This document shows positions 1 to 7,587 of a stretch of DNA of 37,110 nt, piece by piece. The notes beneath the pieces are model-generated. The model worked only from the letters and a program-made list of their open reading frames with translations. It searched no databases and was not told the DNA's origin. How positions within the stretch are numbered: position 1 is the stretch's first letter; each line of letters starts with the position of its first letter. The position numbers were made by a program, and so were the translations under genes. Source of the stretch: Clostridiales bacterium (GTDB taxonomy: Bacteria; Actinomycetota; Coriobacteriia; Anaerosomatales; SLCP01); the NCBI GenBank assembly GCA_018333995.1, contig JAGXSG010000015.1:1-37110 (forward strand). Reading direction: 5' to 3'.

Positions 1-228
1 CGACAGAATCGCATCGTCCTGGAGGCCGAGAGCCTCACTAAACGACTCCACAGCTGCTTCCAGCCTCGTGGGGGCGGACACGTCTTCCGCGACTTCGGTC
101 GGGCCTTGAGTTGCCCTGTCACAACCGGCCAAGCACACGAAACACGCAGCGAGGACCAGGGCGAGACACGCTTGCCAACGCCTGTTGGCCGAAACGCTGC
201 TTCTCCTGACGACGGTAGGCGTGTCCAT
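1..228 (-). CDS. Putative lipoprotein, N-terminal part only (runs off left edge)
   Basis: An open frame starts at ATG 226-228 and stays open for 76 codons to the window edge. The N-terminus has a basic region, a hydrophobic stretch (ALVLAACFVCLAGC) and a lipobox-like LAGC near residue 37, followed by an acidic, Ala/Thr-rich segment. This suggests export and lipid anchoring on the outer face of the membrane. The start ATG shares one base with the stop codon of the PepSY-like gene (TGATG), so the two are probably translationally coupled. No function can be assigned from the visible part; a substrate-binding or sensor lipoprotein is possible. The start and frame are well supported, the role is unknown. 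Confidence 0.6.
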   Translation of the reverse strand, partial: MDTPTVVRRSSVSANRRWQACLALVLAACFVCLAGCDRATQGPTEVAEDVSAPTRLEAAVESFSEALGLQDDAILS

Positions 229-1052
229 CACATCCCGAGACCGAGCAGTTCCCCAGTGTGCAAGTCCACGAAGCCCTCTGCCTTGGCGCCAAAGTACTGG
301 TCGCCCGTTTCGAGCACAACCCTGAGCACAAGATGTGGCTCACGGGTTGATGGCGCACGCCATACCATACGCTCGGATTCCTTGACCGTGTGAACCGGCA
401 TGTGTGCGGCCTTTGCCACGACTTCGATCGCGTCGCGGTCGCTCATCGCTGTCCGGCTCATGTCAAGCTCGATAGGCCCGTCACTTTGAAGGAACCCGAT
501 CAACTCACCAGTTTCTGCATTGAGGGTGAGTTCAAGGAAGTTGCAGGTGGGAAGTCCGTATCGATACTCTCTGAACGTGCACCGGATCGTTTTGTGCTCG
601 CTGCCGTCCGTTCGTATTCCTTCCGAACGGTATTCGACAATCAGATTATGCCCCAGCCAGCGAGGGAAACGCTCGCTGGCAAGCTCTAGCGCGATTCTCC
701 GGACTTGCCCGTCGGTCAGGTACTTCGCCTCACCAGCCGCGCCGCCCTGAGCAGACCTGTCGGAAGCTGTGATGCTGCCGTAGAAGACAACCTGACCTGA
801 CTTGTCATCCACGATGTAGATGTCGCCCGTAGCGCTATCGCGATAATCGGAAAAACCTAAGGAGTCGGCCCCCGTGCGCTCGAGCGCGACCTCTCGTCCA
901 GCCACCTGAGAAGCCACTGACTCAATGGCTCCCGTCTGGGTTGCAAGATAGGGGTCCGAGGGACCCTCGTGAGCGAATGCGAGCAGAAAACCCCCCACGA
1001 GGAACAGGGACAGCAGTCCACACACCAACCCCAAGCGAATCATCCTGGACAT
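228..1052 (-). CDS. Exported PepSY/YcdB-like protein
   Basis: A 274-residue protein with an N-terminal signal or anchor segment (LGLVCGLLSLFLVGGFLLAF) ending near AHEG. The rest is extracytoplasmic and contains two PepSY-like repeats: one near residues 105-200, with the pattern LTLNAETGELIGF, and one at the C-terminus, ending FVDLHTGELLGLGM. PepSY domains are small alpha/beta folds in secreted proteins, often thought to inhibit proteases or sense ligands. The start at 1052 was chosen over 1094 because GCGAGG lies 9 bases upstream and the shorter N-terminus gives a normal signal peptide. It overlaps the downstream lipoprotein gene by one base. Family assignment is by pattern only; the function is unknown. 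Confidence 0.6.
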   Translation of the reverse strand: MSRMIRLGLVCGLLSLFLVGGFLLAFAHEGPSDPYLATQTGAIESVASQVAGREVALERTGADSLGFSDYRDSATGDIYIVDDKSGQVVFYGSITASDRSAQGGAAGEAKYLTDGQVRRIALELASERFPRWLGHNLIVEYRSEGIRTDGSEHKTIRCTFREYRYGLPTCNFLELTLNAETGELIGFLQSDGPIELDMSRTAMSDRDAIEVVAKAAHMPVHTVKESERMVWRAPSTREPHLVLRVVLETGDQYFGAKAEGFVDLHTGELLGLGM

Positions 1053-1181
1053 TGCCCTCATCCTCGCATGAATCGAGGCCCCACTCACAGCCATTCGGAT
1101 AGTCTGTCTCTGGATTCACTATCTGAAGAACAAACTACCCCCCCCCGCGACCAATGTCAATCGTGTGGCCTGCTTTGCCGC

Positions 1182-3839
1182 TTACTTCGCGCTCGCCCAG
1201 TCCGGCCCGCTCGCCACGCCGACCTCGAGCGGCACCGCAAGCTCGGCGACCCCGCTCATCGCCTCGCGCACCATCACGCCGAGCCGGTCGATCTCCTCGG
1301 CAGGTGACTCGAACACGAGCTCGTCATGCACCTGCAGGACCATTCTTGCCGAGAAACCCTCAGCCCGCAGCCTGCGGTCGACCTCAATCATCGCGAGCTT
1401 CATGATGTCGGCGGCCGTGCCCTGCATCGGGTGGTTCATCGCGGTGCGCTCGCCAAACGAGCGCAGGGGGTAGTTGCGGCTCGCAAGCTCGGGGATGCGG
1501 CGCTTGCGGCCAAAGAGCGTAGTCGCGACGCCGGTGCGGTGAGCCTCGGTGACTGTTGCATCGAGGTATGCGCGGACGCGCGGGTACGCGGCGTAGTAGC
1601 GGTCGATCATCTCCTGGGCCTCGGCGTGGCCGATCTTGAGCGTGTCGGCAAGCCCGTGCGCGCTCTGACCGTACACGATGCCGAAGTTCACCGCCTTGGC
1701 CCGCGCGCGCAGACCTGGCGGAACGTCGTCGACGGCCACGCCGAAGACGCGCGCGGCGGTCGCCGCATGAAAGTCCTCGCCGCTCGTGAACGCCTCGATG
1801 AGACCGGAATCCGCCGAGAGGTGCGCGAGGATACGCAGCTCGATCTGCGAGTAGTCGGCGGCCACCATGAGGTGGCCTTCCTCGGCGGGGACAAACGCCG
1901 CGCGGATACGGCGGCCAAGCTCCGTGCGCACGGGGATATTCTGCAGGTTCGGGTTGCTGCTCGAAAGCCGGCCTGTGGCCGCGACCGTCTGGTTGAACGT
2001 CGTGTGCAGCCGCCCGTCCTCGCCGAGGAGTCGAGGCAAAGCAAGCAGGTACGTCGAGGTGAGCTTCGCGAGTTCGCGGTAGTCCATGATGAGCTGGGCG
2101 ATCGGGTAGCCCTCCGCGAGACCGCGGAGCACCGACGCGTCGGTCGAATTCCCGGTCTTGGTCTTCTTGGTGGGCGGGATGCCCATCTTCTCGAAGAGCA
2201 CCTCGCCGAGCTGCTTGGGAGAGTCGATGTTGAACTCGACGCCGGCCTCGGCGAAGACCTGCGCACGGATTGTCTCGATGCGGCCCTGGGTCTCGGTCGC
2301 GAGCGCGGCGAGCACAGCGGTGTCAACGCCTACGCCGGCCCGCTCCATCCGTGCGAGCACCGGCACAAGCGGCATCTCTATGCGTTCGAAGACCTCCGTC
2401 GAGCCGTCTTGGGCGAGGCGGTTCGCAAGCACCTGCGCAAGATCGGCGACCGCCCGGGCCTCGATCGCCGCACGTCCATGCCCCTCATTTGCTACCTGCG
2501 AAAGCGGCCTGCCGAGGTAGTCGCTCGCGAGCGCGCCTACGTCGTAGGCGGAGCGGTTCGACTCGAGCAGGTACGCCGCGAGCGCGCAGTCGAACAGGCG
2601 CGCCGGGTCGGCCGCGTCGAAGGACAGGTCGCATCGTGCGACGGCCACCGGCGGGCACAACTCGTGCAGCAGCGCCTTCACATCACCAGCCGCCACACGT
2701 CCCCCGCCGAGAAGGACCGCGAACACGGTCGAGGCGTCGTCCCCGGCGACGAGCGCCACCTCGCCCGCGTGTGCGACCGCAAGGTCGCGGCGCTCGGCGA
2801 AGAGCGACTCGCTCGTGCCGTCGTCGAGCGCAACCCCTAGCCACCCGCCGCCGCGCACCCACGCACGCACCCGCTCTGCGGCCGCCGCTCCCTCGATAAG
2901 CGCCCACTCGGCGGTGCCCGCCGCAGGAACCGGCTCGAGCGCAGGGAGAGCGCCGGCGACCACCCCGCCACCCGCCGCCATTACCCGCTCGATGAGCGAG
3001 GTGAACCTGAGCTCACCAAACGCCTCGGCCACCGCCTTAGCGTCGAAGCGGCCCCACGACACGCTCGCAAGGTCGAGCTCGATAGGCACATCACACACGA
3101 TCGTCGCGACGGTGCGGCTCACCCGGGCGTCCTCGGCGTGCGCGACGAGGTTCTCACCGAGCTTGCCCTTGATAGCGGGTGCGGCCTTGAGCACCGCCTC
3201 AAGCGAACCATACTCCACGATGAGTTTCGCGGCGGTCTTCTCGCCCACCCCGGGAACGCCGGGGATGTTATCGCTCGTGTCGCCCTTCAGGCCGAGGTAG
3301 TCGGGTACCTGCGACGGAGTCACCCCGTAGCGCTCAAGCACCGCTGCCGGGTCGTAGACGACGATGTCGGTTATGCCCTTGCGAGTGGTCACGACCGAGA
3401 CGTGATCGCTCACGAGCTGGAGCGCGTCGCGGTCGCCGGTGACAAGGAGAGCGCGCATGTCGCCCTGCTCGGCCAAGCACGCCACCGTGCCGAGTATGTC
3501 GTCGCCCTCCCACCCTTCGACCTCAACGATCGGCACCCTCATCGCCTCAAGCAGCCGCTTGACCATCGGGAACTGCACTTTGAGCTCGTCAGCGGTAGGG
3601 GGACGGTGGATCTTGTATGCGGCGAGCGCTTCTGTGCGAAACGTCGGCTTGCCCTTGTCGAAGGCGACCACGACGCCATCGGGCGAAAGCTCCTGCACGA
3701 ATTTGAGCAGCATCGAAATGAACCCGAACGCCGCGTTAGTGGGACGCCCGTCGGGCGCGGTCATGGTGGGCGGAAGCGCGTGGAACGCGCGGTGTAGCAG
3801 GCTGTTGCCGTCGATGACGGCGATGGTGCGCAGGGCCAT
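1182..3839 (-). CDS. polA: DNA polymerase I
   Basis: DNA polymerase I, 885 residues, for gap filling and Okazaki-fragment and repair synthesis. Residues 1-290 are the 5'-3' nuclease, starting AVIDGNSLLHRAFHALPP, with the metal-binding EGWEGDDILGT and the helix-hairpin-helix region PGVPGVGEKTAAKL. The middle domain, about 300-490, aligns with the 3'-5' exonuclease but lacks its acidic metal ligands (VALDDG where an active enzyme has an Asp-x-Glu motif), so proofreading is probably absent, as in many Gram-positive PolI. The polymerase carries motif A (DYSQIELRILAHLS), motif B (RAKAVNFGIVYG) and motif C (QVHDELVFE). The start at 3839 has GAAAGG about 10 bases upstream and begins at the family N-terminus; the longer upstream frame is not conserved-looking. 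Confidence 0.97.
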   Translation of the reverse strand: MALRTIAVIDGNSLLHRAFHALPPTMTAPDGRPTNAAFGFISMLLKFVQELSPDGVVVAFDKGKPTFRTEALAAYKIHRPPTADELKVQFPMVKRLLEAMRVPIVEVEGWEGDDILGTVACLAEQGDMRALLVTGDRDALQLVSDHVSVVTTRKGITDIVVYDPAAVLERYGVTPSQVPDYLGLKGDTSDNIPGVPGVGEKTAAKLIVEYGSLEAVLKAAPAIKGKLGENLVAHAEDARVSRTVATIVCDVPIELDLASVSWGRFDAKAVAEAFGELRFTSLIERVMAAGGGVVAGALPALEPVPAAGTAEWALIEGAAAAERVRAWVRGGGWLGVALDDGTSESLFAERRDLAVAHAGEVALVAGDDASTVFAVLLGGGRVAAGDVKALLHELCPPVAVARCDLSFDAADPARLFDCALAAYLLESNRSAYDVGALASDYLGRPLSQVANEGHGRAAIEARAVADLAQVLANRLAQDGSTEVFERIEMPLVPVLARMERAGVGVDTAVLAALATETQGRIETIRAQVFAEAGVEFNIDSPKQLGEVLFEKMGIPPTKKTKTGNSTDASVLRGLAEGYPIAQLIMDYRELAKLTSTYLLALPRLLGEDGRLHTTFNQTVAATGRLSSSNPNLQNIPVRTELGRRIRAAFVPAEEGHLMVAADYSQIELRILAHLSADSGLIEAFTSGEDFHAATAARVFGVAVDDVPPGLRARAKAVNFGIVYGQSAHGLADTLKIGHAEAQEMIDRYYAAYPRVRAYLDATVTEAHRTGVATTLFGRKRRIPELASRNYPLRSFGERTAMNHPMQGTAADIMKLAMIEVDRRLRAEGFSARMVLQVHDELVFESPAEEIDRLGVMVREAMSGVAELAVPLEVGVASGPDWASAK

Positions 3840-3924
3840 CGGGCGGGCGCCTTTCGGGTTGTGGCCAGTGGCGTGCGGCGAGGCTGCGCGCCTGTCCGTC
3901 GCGTCGCGCTCCGCCGCGATTCGG

Positions 3925-3930
3925 ATTGTA
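3925..3930 (-). promoter_or_regulatory. Possible polA promoter (-10 TACAAT)
   Basis: On the minus strand TACAAT lies about 85 bases upstream of the polA start, inside the 212-base divergent gap between polA and the methyltransferase. No convincing -35 hexamer was found at the usual spacing, so only the -10 supports this call. Confidence 0.25.
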
Positions 3931-4051
3931 CCCGAGTGCGTATGGCGCGGCGCCACGTGACTCGATCGCCGAAGACACGCGCACCATCTGGTTGTCTTCC
4001 GGGAACACTGTCACCAGTACGTAGACCTCAACGAGCGACAGGGCGCACGAC

Positions 4052-4648
4052 ATGGGCTTCTTCAACTGGGCCGCACCGATGTTCAACAAGGTCTCCAACC
4101 GCTGGTCTCCCGACACGATCAGCGAGATCGCAGGATGGCTCGACCCGTTCATGAACGGTGACGGCTCCACGCGCCACGTCCTCGACGTCGGCGGCGGTAC
4201 CGGCGCACTCGCCGCCCGGCTCAACGCCGAGACCGGCGTACGCGTCACCGTGCTCGATCCCACGCCTGAGATGCTCGCCTACCTGCCCAGAAACGACGAC
4301 ATCACCGGTGTCCTCGGCGTCGCGGAGAAGATGCCGTTTGCCGCCGACACCTTCGACGCGGTGATCGTCACCGACGCCTTCCACCACTTCCGCGACCAGG
4401 ACGCCGCAGCACGCGAGTTCCAGCGGGTGGTTCGGTGCGACGGCGGCGTCATCGTCGTCGAGCTCGATCCGAGCGTGTGGTTCATGCGGCTCATCGTCGC
4501 CGCCGAGAAGGCGCTCGGCGAACCCGGCGCGTTCTTCACGCCTGAGGAGATGTGCGCGTTCTTCGCCGGACACGGCATCGACGGGACGTGCGAGCGGCTC
4601 AAAGGCCCCTCGTACCGGTTCACAGGAGCAGTGCGGCGTCAGGGCTGA
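4052..4648 (+). CDS. Class I SAM-dependent methyltransferase (UbiE/type 11-like)
   Basis: A 198-residue protein with the Rossmann methyltransferase fold. Motif I, the SAM-binding glycine loop, is VLDVGGGTGALAARL near residues 45-60. It is followed by VTVLDPTPEML (acidic residue binding the ribose) and VIVTDAFHHFRD (motif IV-like). It resembles the Methyltransf_11 group that methylates small molecules, lipids or quinone precursors; the substrate cannot be read from the sequence. It is transcribed divergently from polA and convergently with the regulator gene downstream. The start was taken as the first Met of the frame (MGFFNWAAPMFNKVS), which fits the family's N-terminal helix; the ribosome binding site is weak. 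Confidence 0.85.
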   Translation: MGFFNWAAPMFNKVSNRWSPDTISEIAGWLDPFMNGDGSTRHVLDVGGGTGALAARLNAETGVRVTVLDPTPEMLAYLPRNDDITGVLGVAEKMPFAADTFDAVIVTDAFHHFRDQDAAAREFQRVVRCDGGVIVVELDPSVWFMRLIVAAEKALGEPGAFFTPEEMCAFFAGHGIDGTCERLKGPSYRFTGAVRRQG

Positions 4649-4673
4649 GCGGATGTTCGCCCGACATCCCGCT
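4648..4673. terminator. Stem-loop between convergent genes
   Basis: AGCGG-ATGT pairs with ACAT-C-CCGCT around a 7-base loop, with one bulged base. It sits exactly between the end of the methyltransferase and the end of the regulator gene, where a bidirectional terminator is expected. There is no strong T-tract on either side, so function is only probable. Confidence 0.4.
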
Positions 4674-4678
4674 TCCGT

Positions 4679-5350
4679 CTACGCACTCCAAAGATATCCG
4701 ACATTGCGTACCGTTTCGAGGCGGCGTCCGAGCTCCGCTCCGATCTTCGCGCGAATGCGCCTCACGTGCACGTCGACCGTGCGTGAGCCACCATAGTAGT
4801 TCGAGCCCCACACGCGGCGCAGTAGCACTTCCCGGCTGTAGGCCCGGTTCGGGTGGGTAATAAGGAACGCGAACAGCGCATATTCTAGGTACGTGAAGTC
4901 GATCGGCTCGCCATCCCGGTACGCCTGGTAGGTGGCGAGGTTGACGGTGAGGTCATCGACGCGCAACAACTCCTGAGAGCCAACCTCCTCACCCGGCCAC
5001 ATGAGCGTACGGGCCCGGACCACCATCTCCTCGGAAGATGAGCCGCGCACCATGAAATCGGCGGGCATGCGGGTAGGGAGCCGCAACGCCGACAACGCCG
5101 GGGGCTCGATCAGCACGAGAACTGAGGGTTCCGCGCCCTCAGTTCTCGCCTGCTCGACCACGCTTATGAGCGGCTCCGGATCTAGGCGACCCTCGATCAG
5201 CACCAGTGCGAACGGCTCGGCGGCCAGCGTCGCGGCAAGCTCGCTCGTTGCACACTCCGCAACAGTGACGTCGAGGGACTCGATCGCGGCGCGCGCCCAT
5301 GCACGGGTGTGCACGTCATCGGATGTGATGAGGACCCGTTTCATGTGCAT
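4679..5350 (-). CDS. GlnR-like orphan OmpR-family regulator
   Basis: A 223-residue protein with an N-terminal receiver-like domain (1-115) and a C-terminal winged-helix OmpR/PhoB DNA-binding domain (about 125-223; FTYLEYALFAFLITHPNRAY, then SRTVDVHVRRIRAKIG and VRNVGYLW). The receiver is degenerate. The acidic pair is present (TSDD), but the phosphoacceptor position reads LVLIEGRL, Glu for Asp, and the conserved Thr/Lys positions are not recognisable. It therefore probably acts without a kinase, like actinobacterial GlnR. It lies 44 bases downstream of glnA on the same strand, which supports a nitrogen role. The start at 5350 (ATG CAC ATG AAA) has GGGGAG 10 bases upstream; 5344 is the alternative. 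Assignment as the GlnR counterpart is an inference. Confidence 0.75.
   Translation of the reverse strand: MHMKRVLITSDDVHTRAWARAAIESLDVTVAECATSELAATLAAEPFALVLIEGRLDPEPLISVVEQARTEGAEPSVLVLIEPPALSALRLPTRMPADFMVRGSSSEEMVVRARTLMWPGEEVGSQELLRVDDLTVNLATYQAYRDGEPIDFTYLEYALFAFLITHPNRAYSREVLLRRVWGSNYYGGSRTVDVHVRRIRAKIGAELGRRLETVRNVGYLWSA
5117..5147. repeat. Perfect 12-bp inverted repeat inside the regulator gene
   Basis: GAGAACTGAGGG and CCCTCAGTTCTC form a perfect 12-base-pair stem around a 7-base loop, inside the receiver-domain coding sequence of the GlnR-like gene. A stem this long is unusual within a coding region. Confidence 0.8.
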
Positions 5351-5394
5351 GATTGTAGCGCTCCCCATCAATTGAGCGACGCGCGAATCGACCG

Positions 5395-6732
5395 CTAGAA
5401 CGTGCTGAGATAGCGATCGAGTTCCCACTTCGAGACGTGCTGAATGTACTGGGACCACTCGGCCTTCTTGTTGGCCGTGTAGTACTTATGGATGTGATCG
5501 CCGAGTATCTCGCGCATCGTCTCAGATTCCTCGAACTTCTCGATCGCCTCACCGAGGTTCTTTGGCAACGTTGTAATTCCGGCTTCCGCCAGCTCGGCAT
5601 CGGTCATCTCGAAGATGTCGTTTGTCGCCTCGGGCATGAGCTCGAGGCCCTCCTCGATACCCTTAAGACCGGCGCCAAGCATGACCGCGAAGGCGAGGTA
5701 GGGGTTGGCCGAGGGATCCGGCGAGCGCAACTCGACGCGGGTCGCTGCCTCCTTGCCGGGCTTGTACATCGGCACGCGCACCATCGCCGAGCGATTGCGA
5801 CGCGCCCATGAGACGTAGACCGGCGCCTCAAAGCCGGGCACGAGGCGCTTGTAGGAGTTCACGAGCGGGTTGGTCACGGCGCAGAACTCGGGAGCGTACT
5901 TGAGCAGACCTGCGATGTACTGCTTCCCGATTGTGGAGAGGTTGAAGCCCTGCGGATCGTTGGGATCAAAGAACGCGTTTCCGTTTGCGGTAAAGAGCGA
6001 CTGGTGCGTGTGCATGCCCGAGCCGTTCTCGCCCTGAATAGGCTTGGGCATGAAGGTGGCGTACACGCCGTTGGCGTAGGCGACCTCTTTGACGACAAGC
6101 CGATACGTCATGACCGCATCGGCCATAGTGAGCGCGTCTTGGTAGCGCAAGTCGATCTCGTGCTGCGATGGAGCGACCTCGTGGTGGCTGTACTCGACCG
6201 GGATGCCCATCTTCTCGAGAGTAAGCACCGTCTCGCGGCGCAGGTTGCTCGCCACATCGAGCGGGGTGAGATCAAAGTAGCCGCCCTTGTCGAGCGTCTC
6301 GGTCCCGTGCTCATCGGCGAAGTAGAAAAACTCAAGCTCGGGACCGACATACATCGTATAGCCCATGTCCGCGGCCTTCGCGAGCACGCGTTTGAGCGCA
6401 TAGCGGGGATCGCCCTCGAAGGGCGAACCATCGGGCTTGACGATGTCGGCGAACATGCGTGCGACACCCTGCTCCTCGGGGCGCCACGGAATGACCTGGA
6501 ACGTGCCCGCGTCCGGGAACGCGACCATGTCGGACTCCTGGATGCGAGTAAAACCGTTGATCGAGGAGCCATCGAAGCCCATGCCCTCCTCGAACGCGTT
6601 CTCGAGTTCTGAATCGGTGACCGCAAATGACTTCAGCACGCCGAGAACGTCGGTGAACCAGAAGCGAATGAACTTGATGTCCCGCTCCTGCACCGTCGTT
6701 AGCACGTAGTCCCTGTCCATCATGGCTCCCAT
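5395..6732 (-). CDS. glnA: Glutamine synthetase, type I-alpha
   Basis: Glutamine synthetase converts glutamate, ammonia and ATP to glutamine; it forms cytoplasmic dodecamers. At 445 residues it matches the short Gram-positive GSI-alpha length. Visible motifs are GFDGSSINGF near residue 50, PELEFFYF (metal ligands), EVAPSQHEID, NGSGMHTHQS, VPGFEAPVYVSWARRNRS and RVELRSPDPSANPYLAF. The segment matching the adenylylation loop reads NDIFEMT, with Phe where GSI-beta enzymes have the modified Tyr, so covalent control is unlikely. The start at 6732 has AAGGAGG 7 bases upstream; the longer frame extends into the regulatory region. The GlnR-like gene follows directly. Confidence 0.97.
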   Translation of the reverse strand: MGAMMDRDYVLTTVQERDIKFIRFWFTDVLGVLKSFAVTDSELENAFEEGMGFDGSSINGFTRIQESDMVAFPDAGTFQVIPWRPEEQGVARMFADIVKPDGSPFEGDPRYALKRVLAKAADMGYTMYVGPELEFFYFADEHGTETLDKGGYFDLTPLDVASNLRRETVLTLEKMGIPVEYSHHEVAPSQHEIDLRYQDALTMADAVMTYRLVVKEVAYANGVYATFMPKPIQGENGSGMHTHQSLFTANGNAFFDPNDPQGFNLSTIGKQYIAGLLKYAPEFCAVTNPLVNSYKRLVPGFEAPVYVSWARRNRSAMVRVPMYKPGKEAATRVELRSPDPSANPYLAFAVMLGAGLKGIEEGLELMPEATNDIFEMTDAELAEAGITTLPKNLGEAIEKFEESETMREILGDHIHKYYTANKKAEWSQYIQHVSKWELDRYLSTF

Positions 6733-6827
6733 GCCACTTCCTCCTTGTCTGGATGACGTCAAACACCTTCGCGGCACGTGTGCAAAAGCACGCGTCGCAC
6801 GCGTGAACATCAGAGTAGACGCGGATT

Positions 6828-6843
6828 GTTTCGGAAGCGTTTC
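6828..6843 (-). promoter_or_regulatory. GlnR-box-like direct repeat upstream of glnA
   Basis: On the minus strand GAAAC-6 bases-GAAAC lies about 95-110 bases upstream of the glnA start. Actinobacterial GlnR boxes are direct repeats of GTnAC/GaAAC half-sites at an 11-base period, and this matches that arrangement. A GlnR-like regulator is encoded just downstream of glnA, so autogenous control of the pair is a reasonable inference. No binding data are available here. Confidence 0.5.
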
Positions 6844-6883
6844 AGGGACCTTTGGAATGTGGGAGGGAGCGATCAGATCGGTC

Positions 6884-7576
6884 TTACGAGTCATCCCGGG
6901 TAGGCAGTGACCGAGCCATGTGGCAGTATGCGCAATCGTCCATCACGGCCTCGTGACATTCGGCGCATGAATCCATCGGGGGGACCGAAGTTCCCCTAAC
7001 ACCTTCGTGTCCAGCACCCTGGTGGCAATCCATGCACGACATGCCTTCTCCCTCGACGTGCACCCGGTGGTTGACCCGAATTTGGCCAGAAAGCGAAAAC
7101 ACCCTGTTAAGCGAGTGACATCCACTCTGCTGGCATGACTCGTTAGTCACTTCTGAGGTGCGAAACAACGTGACCCGGCCGCCGGTGATCACGATGACGA
7201 TATCTTTGTAGATCGTCGCCCGATAGATCGCCCGATTGATCACTCCGGGCTTTGCATGACAGTGCAGACACGTATAGGCCGCACCACGATGGCGGGATGT
7301 TGACCATGTCTCGTAGTACGGCCTCATAGCGTGACACGTCGCACACGCTCGAGGATTAGCGGTGAACGCGGCGGGAATCGTGTAGAAGACCAAGAACGCC
7401 ACTCCTGCAATGATCCACACCTTGACTCTGCGGCTCATTCTCTTGCGTGGAGGAACAGCGGAAGATGCGGCATCCTGGCCCTCCGCTTTGTCGCTTTGAA
7501 CGGTTGCTCCCGAGTCGTCGGAAACCATCGGTTCCTCAGGTGCGCTCGCGCCACTCTGTGGCGTGAAGCCGGTCAC
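6884..7576 (-). CDS. Membrane-anchored hexaheme cytochrome c, NapC/NrfH-like
   Basis: A 230-residue protein with a cytoplasmic N-terminus (about 48 residues), one membrane helix (VWIIAGVAFLVFYTIPAAF) and an exported heme domain. It has five CXXCH sites (CATCH, CLHCH, CMDCH, CAECH, CAYCH) and one CX4CH site (CQQSGCH), so probably six hemes. The first pair, CATCHAMRPYYETW ... SRH ... CLHCH, matches the NapC/NirT/NrfH quinol-oxidising pattern with a Met after heme 1. It is the last gene of the seven-gene operon. The start is GTG at 7576 with AGGTGG 7 bases upstream, 11 bases after the previous stop. Likely role: moving electrons from the quinone pool to the exported cytochromes. The partner is unknown. 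Confidence 0.85.
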   Translation of the reverse strand: MTGFTPQSGASAPEEPMVSDDSGATVQSDKAEGQDAASSAVPPRKRMSRRVKVWIIAGVAFLVFYTIPAAFTANPRACATCHAMRPYYETWSTSRHRGAAYTCLHCHAKPGVINRAIYRATIYKDIVIVITGGRVTLFRTSEVTNESCQQSGCHSLNRVFSLSGQIRVNHRVHVEGEGMSCMDCHQGAGHEGVRGTSVPPMDSCAECHEAVMDDCAYCHMARSLPTRDDS

Positions 7577-7587
7577 GGACGTACCAC

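Noticed and set aside
1138-1146. Run of nine C residues between polA and the PepSY-like gene
   Set aside because: It could be a phase-variable tract but lies outside any reading frame and shows no promoter at the right distance.
1326-2840. Long open frame of 504 codons on the plus strand
   Set aside because: It lies opposite polA, whose motifs are unambiguous. Its product is rich in Arg and His, as expected of an antisense shadow in high-GC DNA.
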